A stretch of 64,000 nt of DNA from Rhyacophila brunnea (taxonomy: Eukaryota > Arthropoda > Insecta > Trichoptera > Rhyacophilidae). Position numbers and translations under genes: made by a program. The notes beneath the pieces were generated by a model, which saw only the letters and a list, made by a program, of their open reading frames with translations, was not told the DNA's origin and made no database searches. The stretch spans positions 353,257-417,256 of the forward strand of contig JAGYXB010000796.1 in NCBI GenBank assembly GCA_022495005.1, given 5' to 3'. Shown here piece after piece: positions 46,915-59,500 of this stretch (within the stretch, counting starts at the first letter, position 1; each line of letters starts with the position of its first letter).

Positions 46915-47879
46915 GCAATAAGTACATGTTTTTTACACAAAGATATAATATGTAGCTGCAGAATATTAAGCGATCGAATATCTATTGTGTATAAAAATAT
47001 CAAATTACTTTGCAGTAATATATTCCCAGCGAATCCATTTCCAGTAAACAATTCAGCTAGAGCAGCAAGTCGATTGGCGAAATTAGAGACGGTGTATTAT
47101 TACATCATATCACAGCACATTCTACCATTACGGTGTATTAGCTGAATAATCATTTTTCATAGTATTTTCTTACAACTGTAATAACAAATAATATTTCTTT
47201 CCGCTACTGAATTTAAAACGCTGATTCTATATTTAGTTTAATATGATTATGTAACAGAATTTAATGTTATTGTACTACCTTTTATTGTATAAATAACGAA
47301 GAACAATTTATCTCAATGTCACTCGAATCAGATTACTTAGCTAGTACTTAGTGTATAATATACTATTGTACCGATACGCTGCTAATAAATCTCACCCTGC
47401 TACATCGTAGACTTCGTCATTATCATCATCCTCAATCTACACATCGAACACCACACTAGAGTGACCTCAACAAATATAATTATCTAAGTAGGTATGTGAG
47501 ATTATTTTTAAGGTAAAATTTTCAGAAATTAATTTAAGTGAATAAGTAGTTTCACCATTTATTTTCTAGGTTGTAAGATATTAATTGTTGGATAAGAAAA
47601 ATGCGATTTAAGTAAATTCATTACCTTCCACACGAAGTTAGTGGACACAACTATGCAGATGGTACCTAGCATTTAAGTTACGCCAAAATTCCACTTCATA
47701 TGGGTAATTTTTAATATTTGACGTAGTTCTACAACACTATTTCGCTATTCTTATTTATATATAGCTATAACTATAGCCCCAAAGCTGGGTAAATAGAGAC
47801 AAGAGACATAGAAACAAATATGAAATTAATGATGTTTACAAAAATCGTCTTAATTAACTAACACCACTGTCTCAAAGTA
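46915..47879. other. Spacer
   Basis: No gene. The 47300-47480 part is somewhat LTR-like (AATAAATC near 47385, then a CT-rich stretch), but no partner LTR or coding region was found. Confidence 0.25.
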
Positions 47880-48290
47880 TCAAAGCACGGTACTTGTGTC
47901 ACTAAACTTGGATTTTTAAAATTTAAAACACTTGTGCATCGGCAGTGAACGTTTGTGCACGATTTTTGTTACTTTTTACCTATATTTAGCGCGCTATTAA
48001 TTGATCTTCAAGTTTATATGCAAAACCTGACTTCGTGGGGTTAAAAAAATGTGTTTTAATGAAATCTCTTGTTGCATAGGTAGGGACCCTAATGCGCGTT
48101 TGTGCATATTTAAAAAAAATCTCATACAGTGCGTGTGATATTTGATATGAAATATTTGATAAACGTTAAGTGGAAACACCCAACAAACTTTTTATAATGT
48201 CATCGATTTGTTTATTACTGGCTTAGGTTTGTGCACGTACATTTTTTGCTTTCGAGATTAAAATAAAAAAAATAAGGTCAATATAATGAC
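47880..48290. repeat. Diverged direct copy of the fold-back arm
   Basis: Matches 48990-49390 in order: TTGTGTCACTAAACTTGG, AAACCTGACTNCGTGGG, AAATCTCTTGT and ACCCAACAAACTTTTT. Suggests an older or tandem fragment of the fold-back element. Confidence 0.75.
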
Positions 48291-48525
48291 GTGATAATAG
48301 AACCTACTTACCTACTTAATTACTTAATTTATTGTTAATCAAAATGATCGAAAGTCAATAATTGCATAATATTAGGTATTGCTTTCGGCCTTTCACTAGT
48401 TGCAGAGATTATTAAATTTTCATTCGGTATGTACATAAATCAATCAACAAGCAAGAAACTCGTTTAAAATGTTCAAAGCCTAACGAATTTCACTGACTGA
48501 TGCTCAACGAACCTAGGTAAATGAT

Positions 48526-48570
48526 CAAATTTAGCATACTTTTGAAAAATTCAAAAGTATGCTAAATTTG
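48526..48570. repeat. Perfect 21-bp-arm hairpin with 3-nt loop
   Basis: CAAATTTAGCATACTTTTG and its complement, separated by a very short loop. No flanking U-tract or gene context gives it a role. Could be a replication-slippage palindrome or a small structured RNA. Confidence 0.8.
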
Positions 48571-48700
48571 TTATTATTAATGTAAATTAATTATTAATGA
48601 TCCGCGCGCAAAAAATCCAATCATTTCAAAATGCTTTGGTTTGCACATCGGTGGACCAGAAAGATTATAACGGGAAGGTGACATGTGGAGATGTTGGGTC

Positions 48701-50356
48701 CATTTACCTGGATCACCCAATATGTAAACTCCAATTTTTTGGATGCGTTTGTTTGTGCACGTTTGTGCATGATTTTTTTCATTTGTGCACCTATTATAAC
48801 CGAAAAATTCCAATTTCAAATAGGGTGTTCCAGCTAAACGTTGAGTCACCCAATGTTGAAATTTCAACTTTTTTTAGTGCGTTCGTTTGTGCATCGGTAC
48901 TGCACGTTTGTGCACGCGTTTTTTTCGTTTGTGCACGCACATAAAGGGGGTTATTCGAATTTCAATTTGGGTGACCCAGCTAAATGCTGGATGCTTGTGT
49001 CACTAAACTTGGGTTTTTTATTAAATTATTTATTGTAAACACTTGTGCTTTGGTATTGAACGTTAGTTTATGATTTTGTTTTGCTTTTTCACCTAGGTAT
49101 ATTCAGTGCGCTATTTAATTTTTAAGTTTGTATGTAAAACCTGACTGCGTGGGCTTAAAAAAAATTGTTAGTGAAATCTCTTGTCGAATAGCTAGTGTGC
49201 GATTCTGCATACTTTGTTATTTTTTCTCATATAGTGCGTGAGTTATTAGATATTAAATATTTGATTTACGTTAAGTAGAACCACCCAACAAACTTTTTTA
49301 ATTTTTTATTAGGTCATCAATTTGTATATTATTGGTTTACGTTTGTGCACGTGATTTTTTTTCATCAAAATCAAAATATCAATTTTAAGGTAATTTATTA
49401 TAAAACGATATATCTAGTGAGCATTACACCGTTTTGGCTATTTTGTGTAGACTCTTTTGACTGGACGTTCCAAACGGATGCGGTTGTTTGTGTTCGGGAT
49501 ATTTTGACGAGGTACTTAGGGAAAATGGATAAATGCGAATTTTTCGCGTAATTTAATTGGAAAAACAATAAAAACTTCATGAAAAATCACGTTATTAAAT
49601 TATTCAAAGGTGTGCATTTAAAAATGTGAAAAAAAATTTTTGGTGTTAAAACTTGACGGCCACTCAAAATAAAATTACTAGCCTAATATAAGAGATAAAA
49701 ATTAATAAAAACGTGTTAAAAGTTTAAATAAATATACATAATCGTATGCATTTAACAAAACAATTGTAAGGCTAATTTAATGGTTCAAGTATCAAGTCAC
49801 TAAATTTAAAAAATAATATCTCTCACGATATAATCTCGAAAACAAAAAAAGCACGTGCACAAACGTAAACCAATAATATACAAATTGATGACCTAATAAA
49901 AAATTTAAAAAGTTTGTTGGGTGGTTCTACTTAACGTAAATCAAATATTTAATATCTAATAACTCACGCACTATATGAGAAAAAAATAACAAAGTATGCA
50001 GAATCGCACACTAGCTATTCGACAAGAGATTTCACTAACAATTTTTTTTTAAACCCACGCAGTCAGGTTTTACATACAAACTTAAAAATTAAATAGCGCA
50101 CTGAATATAAGTGAAAAAGCAAACAAAATCATAAACTAACGTTCAATACCAACGCATAAGTGTTTACAATAATTAATTTAATAAAAAACCCAAGTTTAGT
50201 GACACAAGTATCCAGCATTTAACTGGGACACCCAAATTGAAATTCGAATAATCCCCTTAATGTGCGTGCACAAATTAATGTGCAGTACCTAGCGATGCAC
50301 AAACGAACGCACCCAAAAAAAGTTGGAGTTTTATTATTGGGTGATCCAGGTAAATG
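48701..50356. mobile_element. 1.66-kb fold-back element upstream of gene A
   Basis: Ends CATTTACCTGGATCACCCA and complement. The long arms 48950-49395 and 49850-50260 are nearly complementary (for example ACCCAACAAACTTTTT and CACTAAACTTGGGTTTTTTA on both). The motif GTTTGTGCACG and close variants recur many times in the left end, with small repeats of GGTGACCCAGCTAAATGC. No coding capacity. Ends 160 bp before the gene A start codon. Confidence 0.8.
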
Positions 50357-50516
50357 TATCCAGGGTGTTTAGTATTGTATTTAATTTTTATAATATTGCA
50401 AAAGTGGCAACACGGTTACCTATTTTTGTCTATAGCGAAATGCTACGCACGTCACGGTTGTTACGTTCTGTGTGTCACGATAAACTTACTCGGAGACCAA
50501 TAATTGCATGCATAAA

Positions 50517-53500
50517 ATGGATATTAAACGCGAACAAGAAGACTCCGAACCTGTTGCAGAAGGGAAGCATTGGTTTGAGGTACCTGTGAATCATGATTCA
50601 AACAGCCAGCTGCTTACCTACATAAAGCAAGAGGTCACCGACGAGGCCGGATACACTTTTGAGGTTAGTTTTTCATCACGGATTGTTGTACGTCGTAGTA
50701 TTGTTTGTTTTAAGATGTGTGTCATCTGGCGTAATTAACAGTGTATGTATTTTGTTTAATAAAAACGACGTGCAAATTGCGACATAGTCCCGAGCGGCCT
50801 ACATCACCTGTATAACCCCAGTTAATTTTGCTGCTAACACTGTCTGGCTATAACTATGTGTATTTTTTAACAGTTGATTATACACCTAACATTGTTATTG
50901 TTATTGATATCATTGCCCATAAACAAAGCATTTATTCCCATAAAATAAAGTCAGCTGCTGTAAACATGGGACTCCGGATAAACGAACTAAAACAAATTAC
51001 ATGTTCTCGACAGTGCACCAAATGATAATAAATGCAACGAATTTGAAACTTGATTCATTTTTTTTTCTAAGGCCCGTTTTCACAAACACTAATAACACAA
51101 GCGACGAAATGAATTGTCGGATCATTTCTTTTTAAATTAATATTGAGTATTCTTATTCTAGAGCAGTGTCTGCCAAACTGTGTGCCGCGAAGGAAGAAGC
51201 CTCAAAACTGTTCATTTAAAATAATGCCTATTCAGTTTTTTCTATTCAGTCAGTCCATTTTTGTGAGATAAATTTTGATTCGTTTTAACACAAACTGTTA
51301 GTGTTTAGTTTAGTATATCACGGTCCATTATGCTAATATAATACATAAATATTAGGTATATCATCTTCTGCAATAATAAAGTTCACCCAGTTTTTGAATA
51401 AAAAAAACCTTTTTTAAATGGTTAAGATGGACAAATTCTTATTGAAACCTAAAAAAATGAGAATAAGAGAATAAAGAATTCCATGTCATCAAAACGAATG
51501 GTTTTATATTATCTGAAAAAAAAACATCTCGGTTCCTTTTTGTATGATTTGCTTATCAACACTCCAACACTCAACTCTCAAAGCTTGATCGCTTCCCAGG
51601 TGTATGTAGAAGCTTCCTCAAACAAATTTAAAATTTAGGCAGAAGTGCGGATGATAATAGAACTCATTTGTGCATCATTTTCCAAGTATTTTACATCGCT
51701 TGATTATCGAATGTACCAGTTGGTCATCAATCCATACGCAAGGTTTGATGGTACACACCTGACACTAGCAGAGTAGGAAATTTTAATAGATCTAAAAAAC
51801 GACCTTCTGCACTAAGCCATTTTCTGAGCTAGAGTTATCAGCATTTTGGATACGGTTTTGGAGCCAATAACATCGTTTATCTACAACATCAATTAAATCT
51901 CTGTTGCCGTTTTGATCGCCGTATGTTTCTTTGCGAATTTGGTTTTTCAGCGCTCATGGACTAGAAATCAAAGAAACGAGAGTGGGAACAGATTGTAGAT
52001 AAGGAGTAACGTATTTGTTTATCTAATTTACAGCAGCGTTTTGACAGATTTTTTTCTAAAAATGAATTGCATCCTTCTCAATAATAAAATTATTACCACT
52101 TATGTACATATATTATGTTGATAAAAAATATTAAATTAAAAAAAATTGTTACCTATACAAGATATCCTTTATTCATATGAATAAGATATATTTCCTTGCC
52201 GCCAAACAAATCCCATTCACCAGTGTGCCGTGTGAAGTAAAAAAGTTTGGGAGACACTGTTTAGAGGGTAATAGCAACTGAATTGGCTGACATAATTGAG
52301 TATCGACAAGTTTCCTCCAATTATATTCATAATAATATTTTGTTTTATTTCAAATTAATTTATACTAGTTATGAATAATTGACATTGACAATTCAAATAT
52401 TATCGTAGATTTGTATATATTTGCAATATGCTTGTTATCAATATATTTTAAAATACTCATTCTTATTAGATTACGACAGATATTCGTTCTTTTTGAAGTT
52501 TAGCGTTGGATAACGACAGACATGTCCACTTTGCAGAGTGTAAGAGCTGAGACCCTCAAGTGTGTGGTCGAGCTTCACACGTATTGTCGGTTTTCTTAAA
52601 AATATTCTTGATTTTATAACATAATATTTTGTTTTTCAGAATATTGTTACAGACCCGACAATAATAACATTGAAGTCAGACACTCAGCTAATTGACATCA
52701 AGACTGAGTTTATTGAAGACATAAAATACCCATTCCATTATGAACATCCGCAACAAGGTTGTTCTCATTCAGAGCGAGTGAATCGGGTGGGTACTTTGTA
52801 TTTTAAATACCTACTGACAAAAATACTGACCATGTCAGAGATGGAATGAACTGACAACACTCGAATACATGACTAATCAGCAGTGGCGAAGGGTGACTTT
52901 TGGAAAGAGGTAGGCTGTGGAGATATGATAAAAAAAGCACACTTGTCAGGTATACTTACGAGAATAGTACGATATTTACTACTAATGAATAGGCACACAC
53001 TAAAAAATGATAACGACACACTAATTCAATGAAACTTCAAAAACTCATTGACGACATAAAAATGAGCGATGTGTTTAAATTACGTATTTTTCAAAACATG
53101 TAGGTATACCCATCAAAAATCATTAGATAAAATTTATTTTTATTTTTAAAAACAATCTATACTTACTTATTTATTAATATTCGATTAAACGCCGTTGAAA
53201 TTATTTTTTTAATTATCTAATTATTAATGATTTTGGACAAAGTGCGCAGTCGTGACAACAATATTATGCGCGAATGTTTTAGGCTCTGCGAAAGGAGCTT
53301 GCCTCATTTCGTATAAATCAGCAGACTTGCTGAGGTTACGAGACGTAAAGTCCATACAAAAAAAAATCAGAATTATTCCAAACATAATCGGAAATTTATT
53401 TACGTCGAGAAGTCGCGGCATTTATTATTTAATTTACGGCGCGGCGCGCTGTGGTTTTTTTAATACCTTTGCAGTTGTTTTGTAAACTGTGTAATACTGT

Positions 53501-56500
53501 AATACATTCCTACATATGCGATCTCGTTGGCAAAATAAATTATTTTTATATAACATAAAATAATGAAGTGATTAAGTATATAAATATGTCAATATGCAAT
53601 TAAAAATATTTTTCTTAAGAAGGTAGGCTTTAAATAATCGCCTAGTATGGAGTCTTCGCCACTGCTAATCAGTAATGCCAGTGACGACAAAATCTTCGAA
53701 TACTAATTTCTTTCTTTCGACCATGTCCGATCATAATAGGATCATATTGTGCCTCCACAAAGTAGAAGTTTATATTAATAGATTTTTTTACGAGAAATGG
53801 ATGTTATCCACTTAATCAACCTGTCTCTGACTATAAACAGAAATTTAAAAAATGTGTATTTGCCAGACCCAGGAGTCATACCTGGGTTCCACGATATTAT
53901 TGGCCGACACTTTACCGCTCGGCCTTCGTGGGCCAATACTAATACCTTATACAATTAAGTGTTGATGATTTCGATATATTTGGTTTTTAGTCACGGTTTT
54001 ACTATTTCCTGAAATTTTATTAATTTAAAAAATATACTTAATAGTTTTTATAGTTTTTTTGTCTGTCCTACAACAATTTAAAAAACTACTAGATCATTAT
54101 TTACTTCGTATACTTCTCGTATAGCGCACTGCGTAAAGTAATCGGATAGCAATGAAGGAGTGTTAAAATAAGGTGGGGGAAGACAATGTTCTTTTAACAA
54201 TGCATCACCACTCTTGTTAAAGTGATCAGATAACAAAATATAACTGCTCAAGTCCAACCGTTTTATATCCCATTGATTTACTATCTGTCTTGATTCTACA
54301 ACGTGAATAAATGAAAGCCGATGTTTTATTAATAAAAACAAAATAAACTGCTTGATCACCGTTGAATGTCTCAGTACCTACGGACATTTTGTGTGCTATG
54401 GTTTTTAACTCCCATCGTTTTGGCCATTCTGAATCCCATGTAGGGGAGCGTGGGGTAATGGGAGCTTGCGGGTAATGGGAGCGACTGCAAAACAGGTACC
54501 ATCTAACACTAAAATGACTCGGAAATAACCAAAATATCTTCTTCAATCGTCGGCTAAGCCCGTCGATCACTGTCGGCTGCTTAGTGGCACGTGCACCCGC
54601 GTGGCGAGTGGAAGTGTATTTTGGGCTAGGTGCTTATATCAATTTACAATACATAAACATCAACGTAAGTACTTAAATTTTACTTTTTTTGTGATTTTAC
54701 CGAGGCTTTGACTGCGACTCGCTGTCATATCGCCTCTTCTCTTCTAGAAGGGATCCTTCGATCAGGTCCTCACTCCTATTCTGTTAAATGGCTTTATAAT
54801 TATTTTGTCTAGCTCTTCCATCTTTCTTTCTTTCTTCTTTAGACGCCAGTGTTTTATGCACCAGAATCGCTCTCCTCCGTATCCATCCCTTCTGTATTTT
54901 CGATACATCGTGTAATCATTGAATTTCAGATAGTCTAATTCAGACCTCAGCCAAGTCTCTGAGATTAATGCTATTGAAATTTTTGTCTTATTAAGTAGAG
55001 TTCTATATCATCCTTTTTTTGCTTCATACTTCTGGCATTCCATTGTAAAATCCTAATTTGTTTTTTATTATCCATTTTGCTCCAGAATTTCCTTTAAGTG
55101 TCCTTCTTTGAATTGTTTGCATACCCAGTCCACTGCTTTAATTATTAGTTGTTTAATGATCTGCTGCCAGTCTCCCCCTTTCAGCAAGACTTTCATAATT
55201 TCTCCCATCGCGTTAACCTCTGTCTTCTTTTCTGTTTTCTTATTTTTTGTAGGCTTTACGCTACTACCTGTAGATATTATTGTTGAGCCTGAAGCTTCTA
55301 CCACCGCTTCTTCTTTCTTTTTGTTTTCCTTAGTTTTTTGAATTGTTTCGCTTTCATCTCTTTCTACGATTTTTTTTTGTTTTAATATGTCAGCATAGCT
55401 ATTATTTAACATATTTTTTTTTGCTTCCTTGAAAGGTATGTTCATTTTTTTCATTGCTTCTTTGCAATTCTTTTCCTCTTGCCACTTTGGGCATTTTTGG
55501 CTGTTTGCCGCGTGGTTACCTTTGCAATTGATGCACGTAATTTCCTCATTTTTTTCGCAGGTTTTGTGGTTTTCACCACACTTAGGGCACGTTTCTACTG
55601 TACGTCCGCAATTGTTCGCGATATGCCCATATCGCCAGCATTTGTAGCATTGCATAACCCTGAATACATACGGTTCTACAGCAAAAGAGACTCCATATAT
55701 GTAAATTGTTCTCGGCAATATTTTCTCCCCAAATTTAATACTGACTGACGAGGTCTTTGTCAGCTCTCCTGTATCACCTTTTCTTGTCAACCTCTTAAGG
55801 TTGATTACTTTTGCATCACTTTTGATTTCCATTTGCAGTTCTTGGAGGTCCATATCAATATCGACTTTTCTTATTACTCCATAAGAGCAGGAGTCATTCT
55901 CTTTGGTCACAAAACCGAGATCTTTGAGTTCTCCAGCTTGTTTCACTTTATCTGCTTCTTTTTCGTCTTCTACTTGGATGTACGTCTTTAAATTTTTATT
56001 GTAAATTTTCTGTACTTTTACTCCTGCCTTATGCAGCATCTGCGCTATTTTCAATTTTAATGGAATTTTACTTCCCGTCGCTATCATGACGATGTTTTGG
56101 TTTCCCTTTGGAGTGACCCCAGAGTCTCTTCTGGGTTTTTTTCCAGAGGTCACCGTCTGCCATTCTTCTTCTTTTTCTCCAACCACTTCCTCTTCATCAT
56201 CGTTTCTTTTCTTCTTCGTTTTTTTGGTTTCATTCGCTTCCATCGTGGTGTTTTCCATTTTATTGCTTTTGCCGTTCACGCGGTCTTGGAATTCGCGCAA
56301 CAGTGTGAACAAAAACAGTGTGGACAACCCCTCGCTTCACAGCGTTTGACGCACTCCCCGCACAAAGTGCACTATCCGTGCAACAATAAATATTTTTCAC
56401 TTTTTCTCAAGCACTGGCACTGATTGTCAAAATCACATGGGACCACACATGTTGAGTTTATTGTCAAATTCATTTACAAACAATATTATTTTTGTTGTAT

Positions 56501-59500
56501 CCCGTATTTATAACCGTTCGCGAGTAACCATGCGAATAGCGTCCCGAATACGCAAGCGAAGTTGTACAACCTCACTCCACCGCTGTTGGCTTCCGACTGA
56601 AAATTTTACTTATTTTATCATATTTTGTGTCCATTGTATAGCCAGATACATGTATTTTTGTTTAGTAGTTTCACAATCAAGGTTTAAAATGGTTTGGTTG
56701 CGTTATTTATCAACCTTCAAAGTGGTTGACATTCGGGTAATTGGAGCCTAGGTGGCTCCCATTACCCCTATATAAATTTCACACCAATTTTACTAGTAGA
56801 AAAGATTTTAATTGTTCCAGATGCCCAGAAATAGAAAGCTGACGATTTTTAAGGCTGGTTGGACGGTGACTTCGTTGGAAAATGCCCTCCGAAACCAGAA
56901 AGATTATATTTGTGTTTTTTGCTTAGTTTCATAACATGACGTGTTGATTCTTTTGATATTTTTAGTACTAGAGCATATTTTTGTTGAATTACATTAGTAA
57001 ATATTTAACATTTTATTGTACCTTCTTCTTCTTCTTCTTTCACCCTGTCACGTCCCAACATTGGGGCATAGGGCAAGCACAAGTTGGCGCCACTTCCCTC
57101 GGTCCATCGCCAACTCCTGTGCCTCCCGCCATGTCAGACCTGCAGCACGTAGGTCGCTTTTGTAGCATCGCTGCAGGGTGAGGGAGGGCCGGCCACGGCG
57201 ACGGAACCCTTGAGGCTGTGCCACAAGGGTACGAAGTGCCGCACTCTTTGGCGGCATCCGGAATACATGTCTGTTATAATGTGTATAAGTGTTTGTAAGC
57301 ATATTAAAATATGAAGCTCCCATTACATATTTGGTAAATTTTTGGCTCTCATTACCCTACATGTGGGGTAATTGGAGCCAAATGTGTTTTTTGGGAAAAC
57401 GTTTTTTTGTACCTTAGTTATAGAATTGTTGAGTGGAAATTGCAGTAATATTATTACTATGTAACCAAAGGAATCATTTCAAGTCTTAATAATAAACGAT
57501 TAGAACATTTTGTTACTTTTTTTCAACAATTTCCTTAGTAGGCTCCAATTCCCCCTTGCTCCCCTATACTGGATGTACCTACCCCTCAGTTGTCACCCTT
57601 TTCTTACAACTTGCAGTACCTACTTACACCTTGCACATGCTTTACGCGGTGGGTGCAGCCGAAATAAAGGGCTGCACATGATGTTCGTTCTAGAACAATC
57701 TCCCAGATTTGCCGATACCGATAGTAGGCCGCACCCTTATCAAATAGGCGATTTGTTTTATTTTAAAATGTAGTTATAAATTTATCTTTTTTTCAGAAGG
57801 CCACTAAACAATCTGATATTAATTTTCCGGGTGTCGATTTCAAAGAGAAGTATGTTGAAGACACAATAAGCCAAAGCATTCATGAGGATTCACAGTCCGG
57901 TTGCTCTCATTCGGAATGCAATCTAGCAATTCAGGTATATCATCAGCTAATCTAAGCTAAGTACACCGGATCTTAAAATACTTCAAACGTCTTTATTTCC
58001 ATGCAACATTCGGCATTTCCCCGCAAGCATCTGGTAATATGGAATTTGGTAACTATAGGCATAGGAACAGCCTGTATATAAGTAACACTTCTCGTTTGCT
58101 AAGTCATATTTAAACCGACTGTAGGGGGTGCTTCAACAAATAGCAATTGTTTTTTTTTAAATTTTTAAATCTATACATAAGTCATTGTTATTCCCAAAAG
58201 CCTTCCACTATAAAATCGTATTCATATTTCCAGGAAGTTGATTTTAACGACGAATATATTCATGACATAAAATCCCGATGCATACATTAAAATCCTCAAC
58301 CCGGTTGCTCTTGTTCATATTGCCTACCTTTAAAACAAATAATTACACAATATTCCAATAAATTTTAAACAATCAGTTAGTATGACTGTCACTCAAGAAG
58401 AAGTACAAGTATGCTGTTAAAGTTATGTAAGTCGTCAGCGAATATACATAGGATTGCAATTCTTCGATAAACATATATGGGAGACGTGTTTTATTATTAA
58501 TCACCATAAATAAAGTCAAGCGAATACAATATGTAGTCAGATTCCGTATAAGTGCTATCTTTAGATCTTACGCATACCTTAGAAAGCTGAAGCCAAAAAT
58601 ATGTAGTGTCGGGAATATAAGCAATCGTCTGAAATAATATATTTAGGATCCACGCGTATTTACTTGAAATAAACATATTGATATCTTATCAACACACCAT
58701 TTCTTTCTGAAAATTCTTTCCTCCCTGTATGAAAGATCCTACATATCCTGAAGATGTTTTATTTTTTAAATATTATTATCTGAAATAACTATGTTGTTTG
58801 TCTTCTTATTAATGCAATATACTCCACGTTGTTTTAGTTGATACCTGCAACCACTGCCATGACGTATTCCGCTAGTGTCGGATTACCAGAGAGGATGTTA
58901 GAAGTACAGGAGCCATACGATGAAATACAGATTGACAATCAACACATTAAGAAAGAATTGGGCGTATATGAACCAATTACTAATATAGTTAGTCGCACTG
59001 CTGTACGTCAGCAAATACAATCTAACGTCAAAGATCCCGCATCGTTAGTAGCCGTTATAAAGTTAGACAAAAAATCATTTAATAACAAAAATTTTGTTTG
59101 CAGTTTTTGTTTTGATTTTTTCTCATCGCTGTCTCTATTGAAGCTTCATAAAGCGTGTCATAAAAAATCAATAACGGATAAAACAGAAGATTACAAGAGC
59201 ATTCGATCTAATCTTAGCAATCAAAATCTTAACCTAATTAATCATTCTGAGGAAAAGCCAATTAAATGTGTACAGTGTAATTACTCTTGTAAAACATCTA
59301 GTCAGATGAAATTACACAAAATGAACCATTCTGGTGAAAAGCCATTTAGCTGTGACCAATGTAATTACTCTTGTATTACATCCAGTTCTATGAAAAGCCA
59401 CAAAATGACTCATTCCGGTGAAAAGCCATTCATATGTGACCAATGTAATTACTCTTGTATACTATCTAGTAATATGAAATTACACAAAATGACTCATTCT

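Larger units (their letters stand above)
54443..57564. mobile_element. Pogo-like TIR element in gene A intron 2, TA duplication
   Basis: Ends GGGGAGCGTGGGGTAATGGG and the complementary …AATTCCCCCTTGCTCCCC, flanked by TA (54441-54442 and 57565-57566). The motif GGGTAATKGGAGC recurs near 54470, 56734, 56755 (inverted) and 57363. A short frame at 56821 (MPRNRKLTIFKAGWT) resembles a pogo/Tigger N-terminus with a psq-like helix. Two LINE fragments have inserted within. Transposase otherwise gone. Confidence 0.65.

Noticed and set aside
47284..47490. Possible solo LTR
   Set aside because: No matching second LTR, no clear TG...CA ends with duplication and no retroviral-type coding nearby.
56086..56423. 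Phe/Ser-rich + strand ORFs of 87-108 codons
   Set aside because: Antisense of the charged Lys/Glu-rich N-terminus of LINE ORF1.
58234..58290. Extra coding exon of gene A
   Set aside because: Acceptor present, but the frame stops after 18 codons; joining 57934 to 58838 keeps phase 0 and the long ORF. Paralogue B has a counterpart, so it is probably an ancestral exon now lost.
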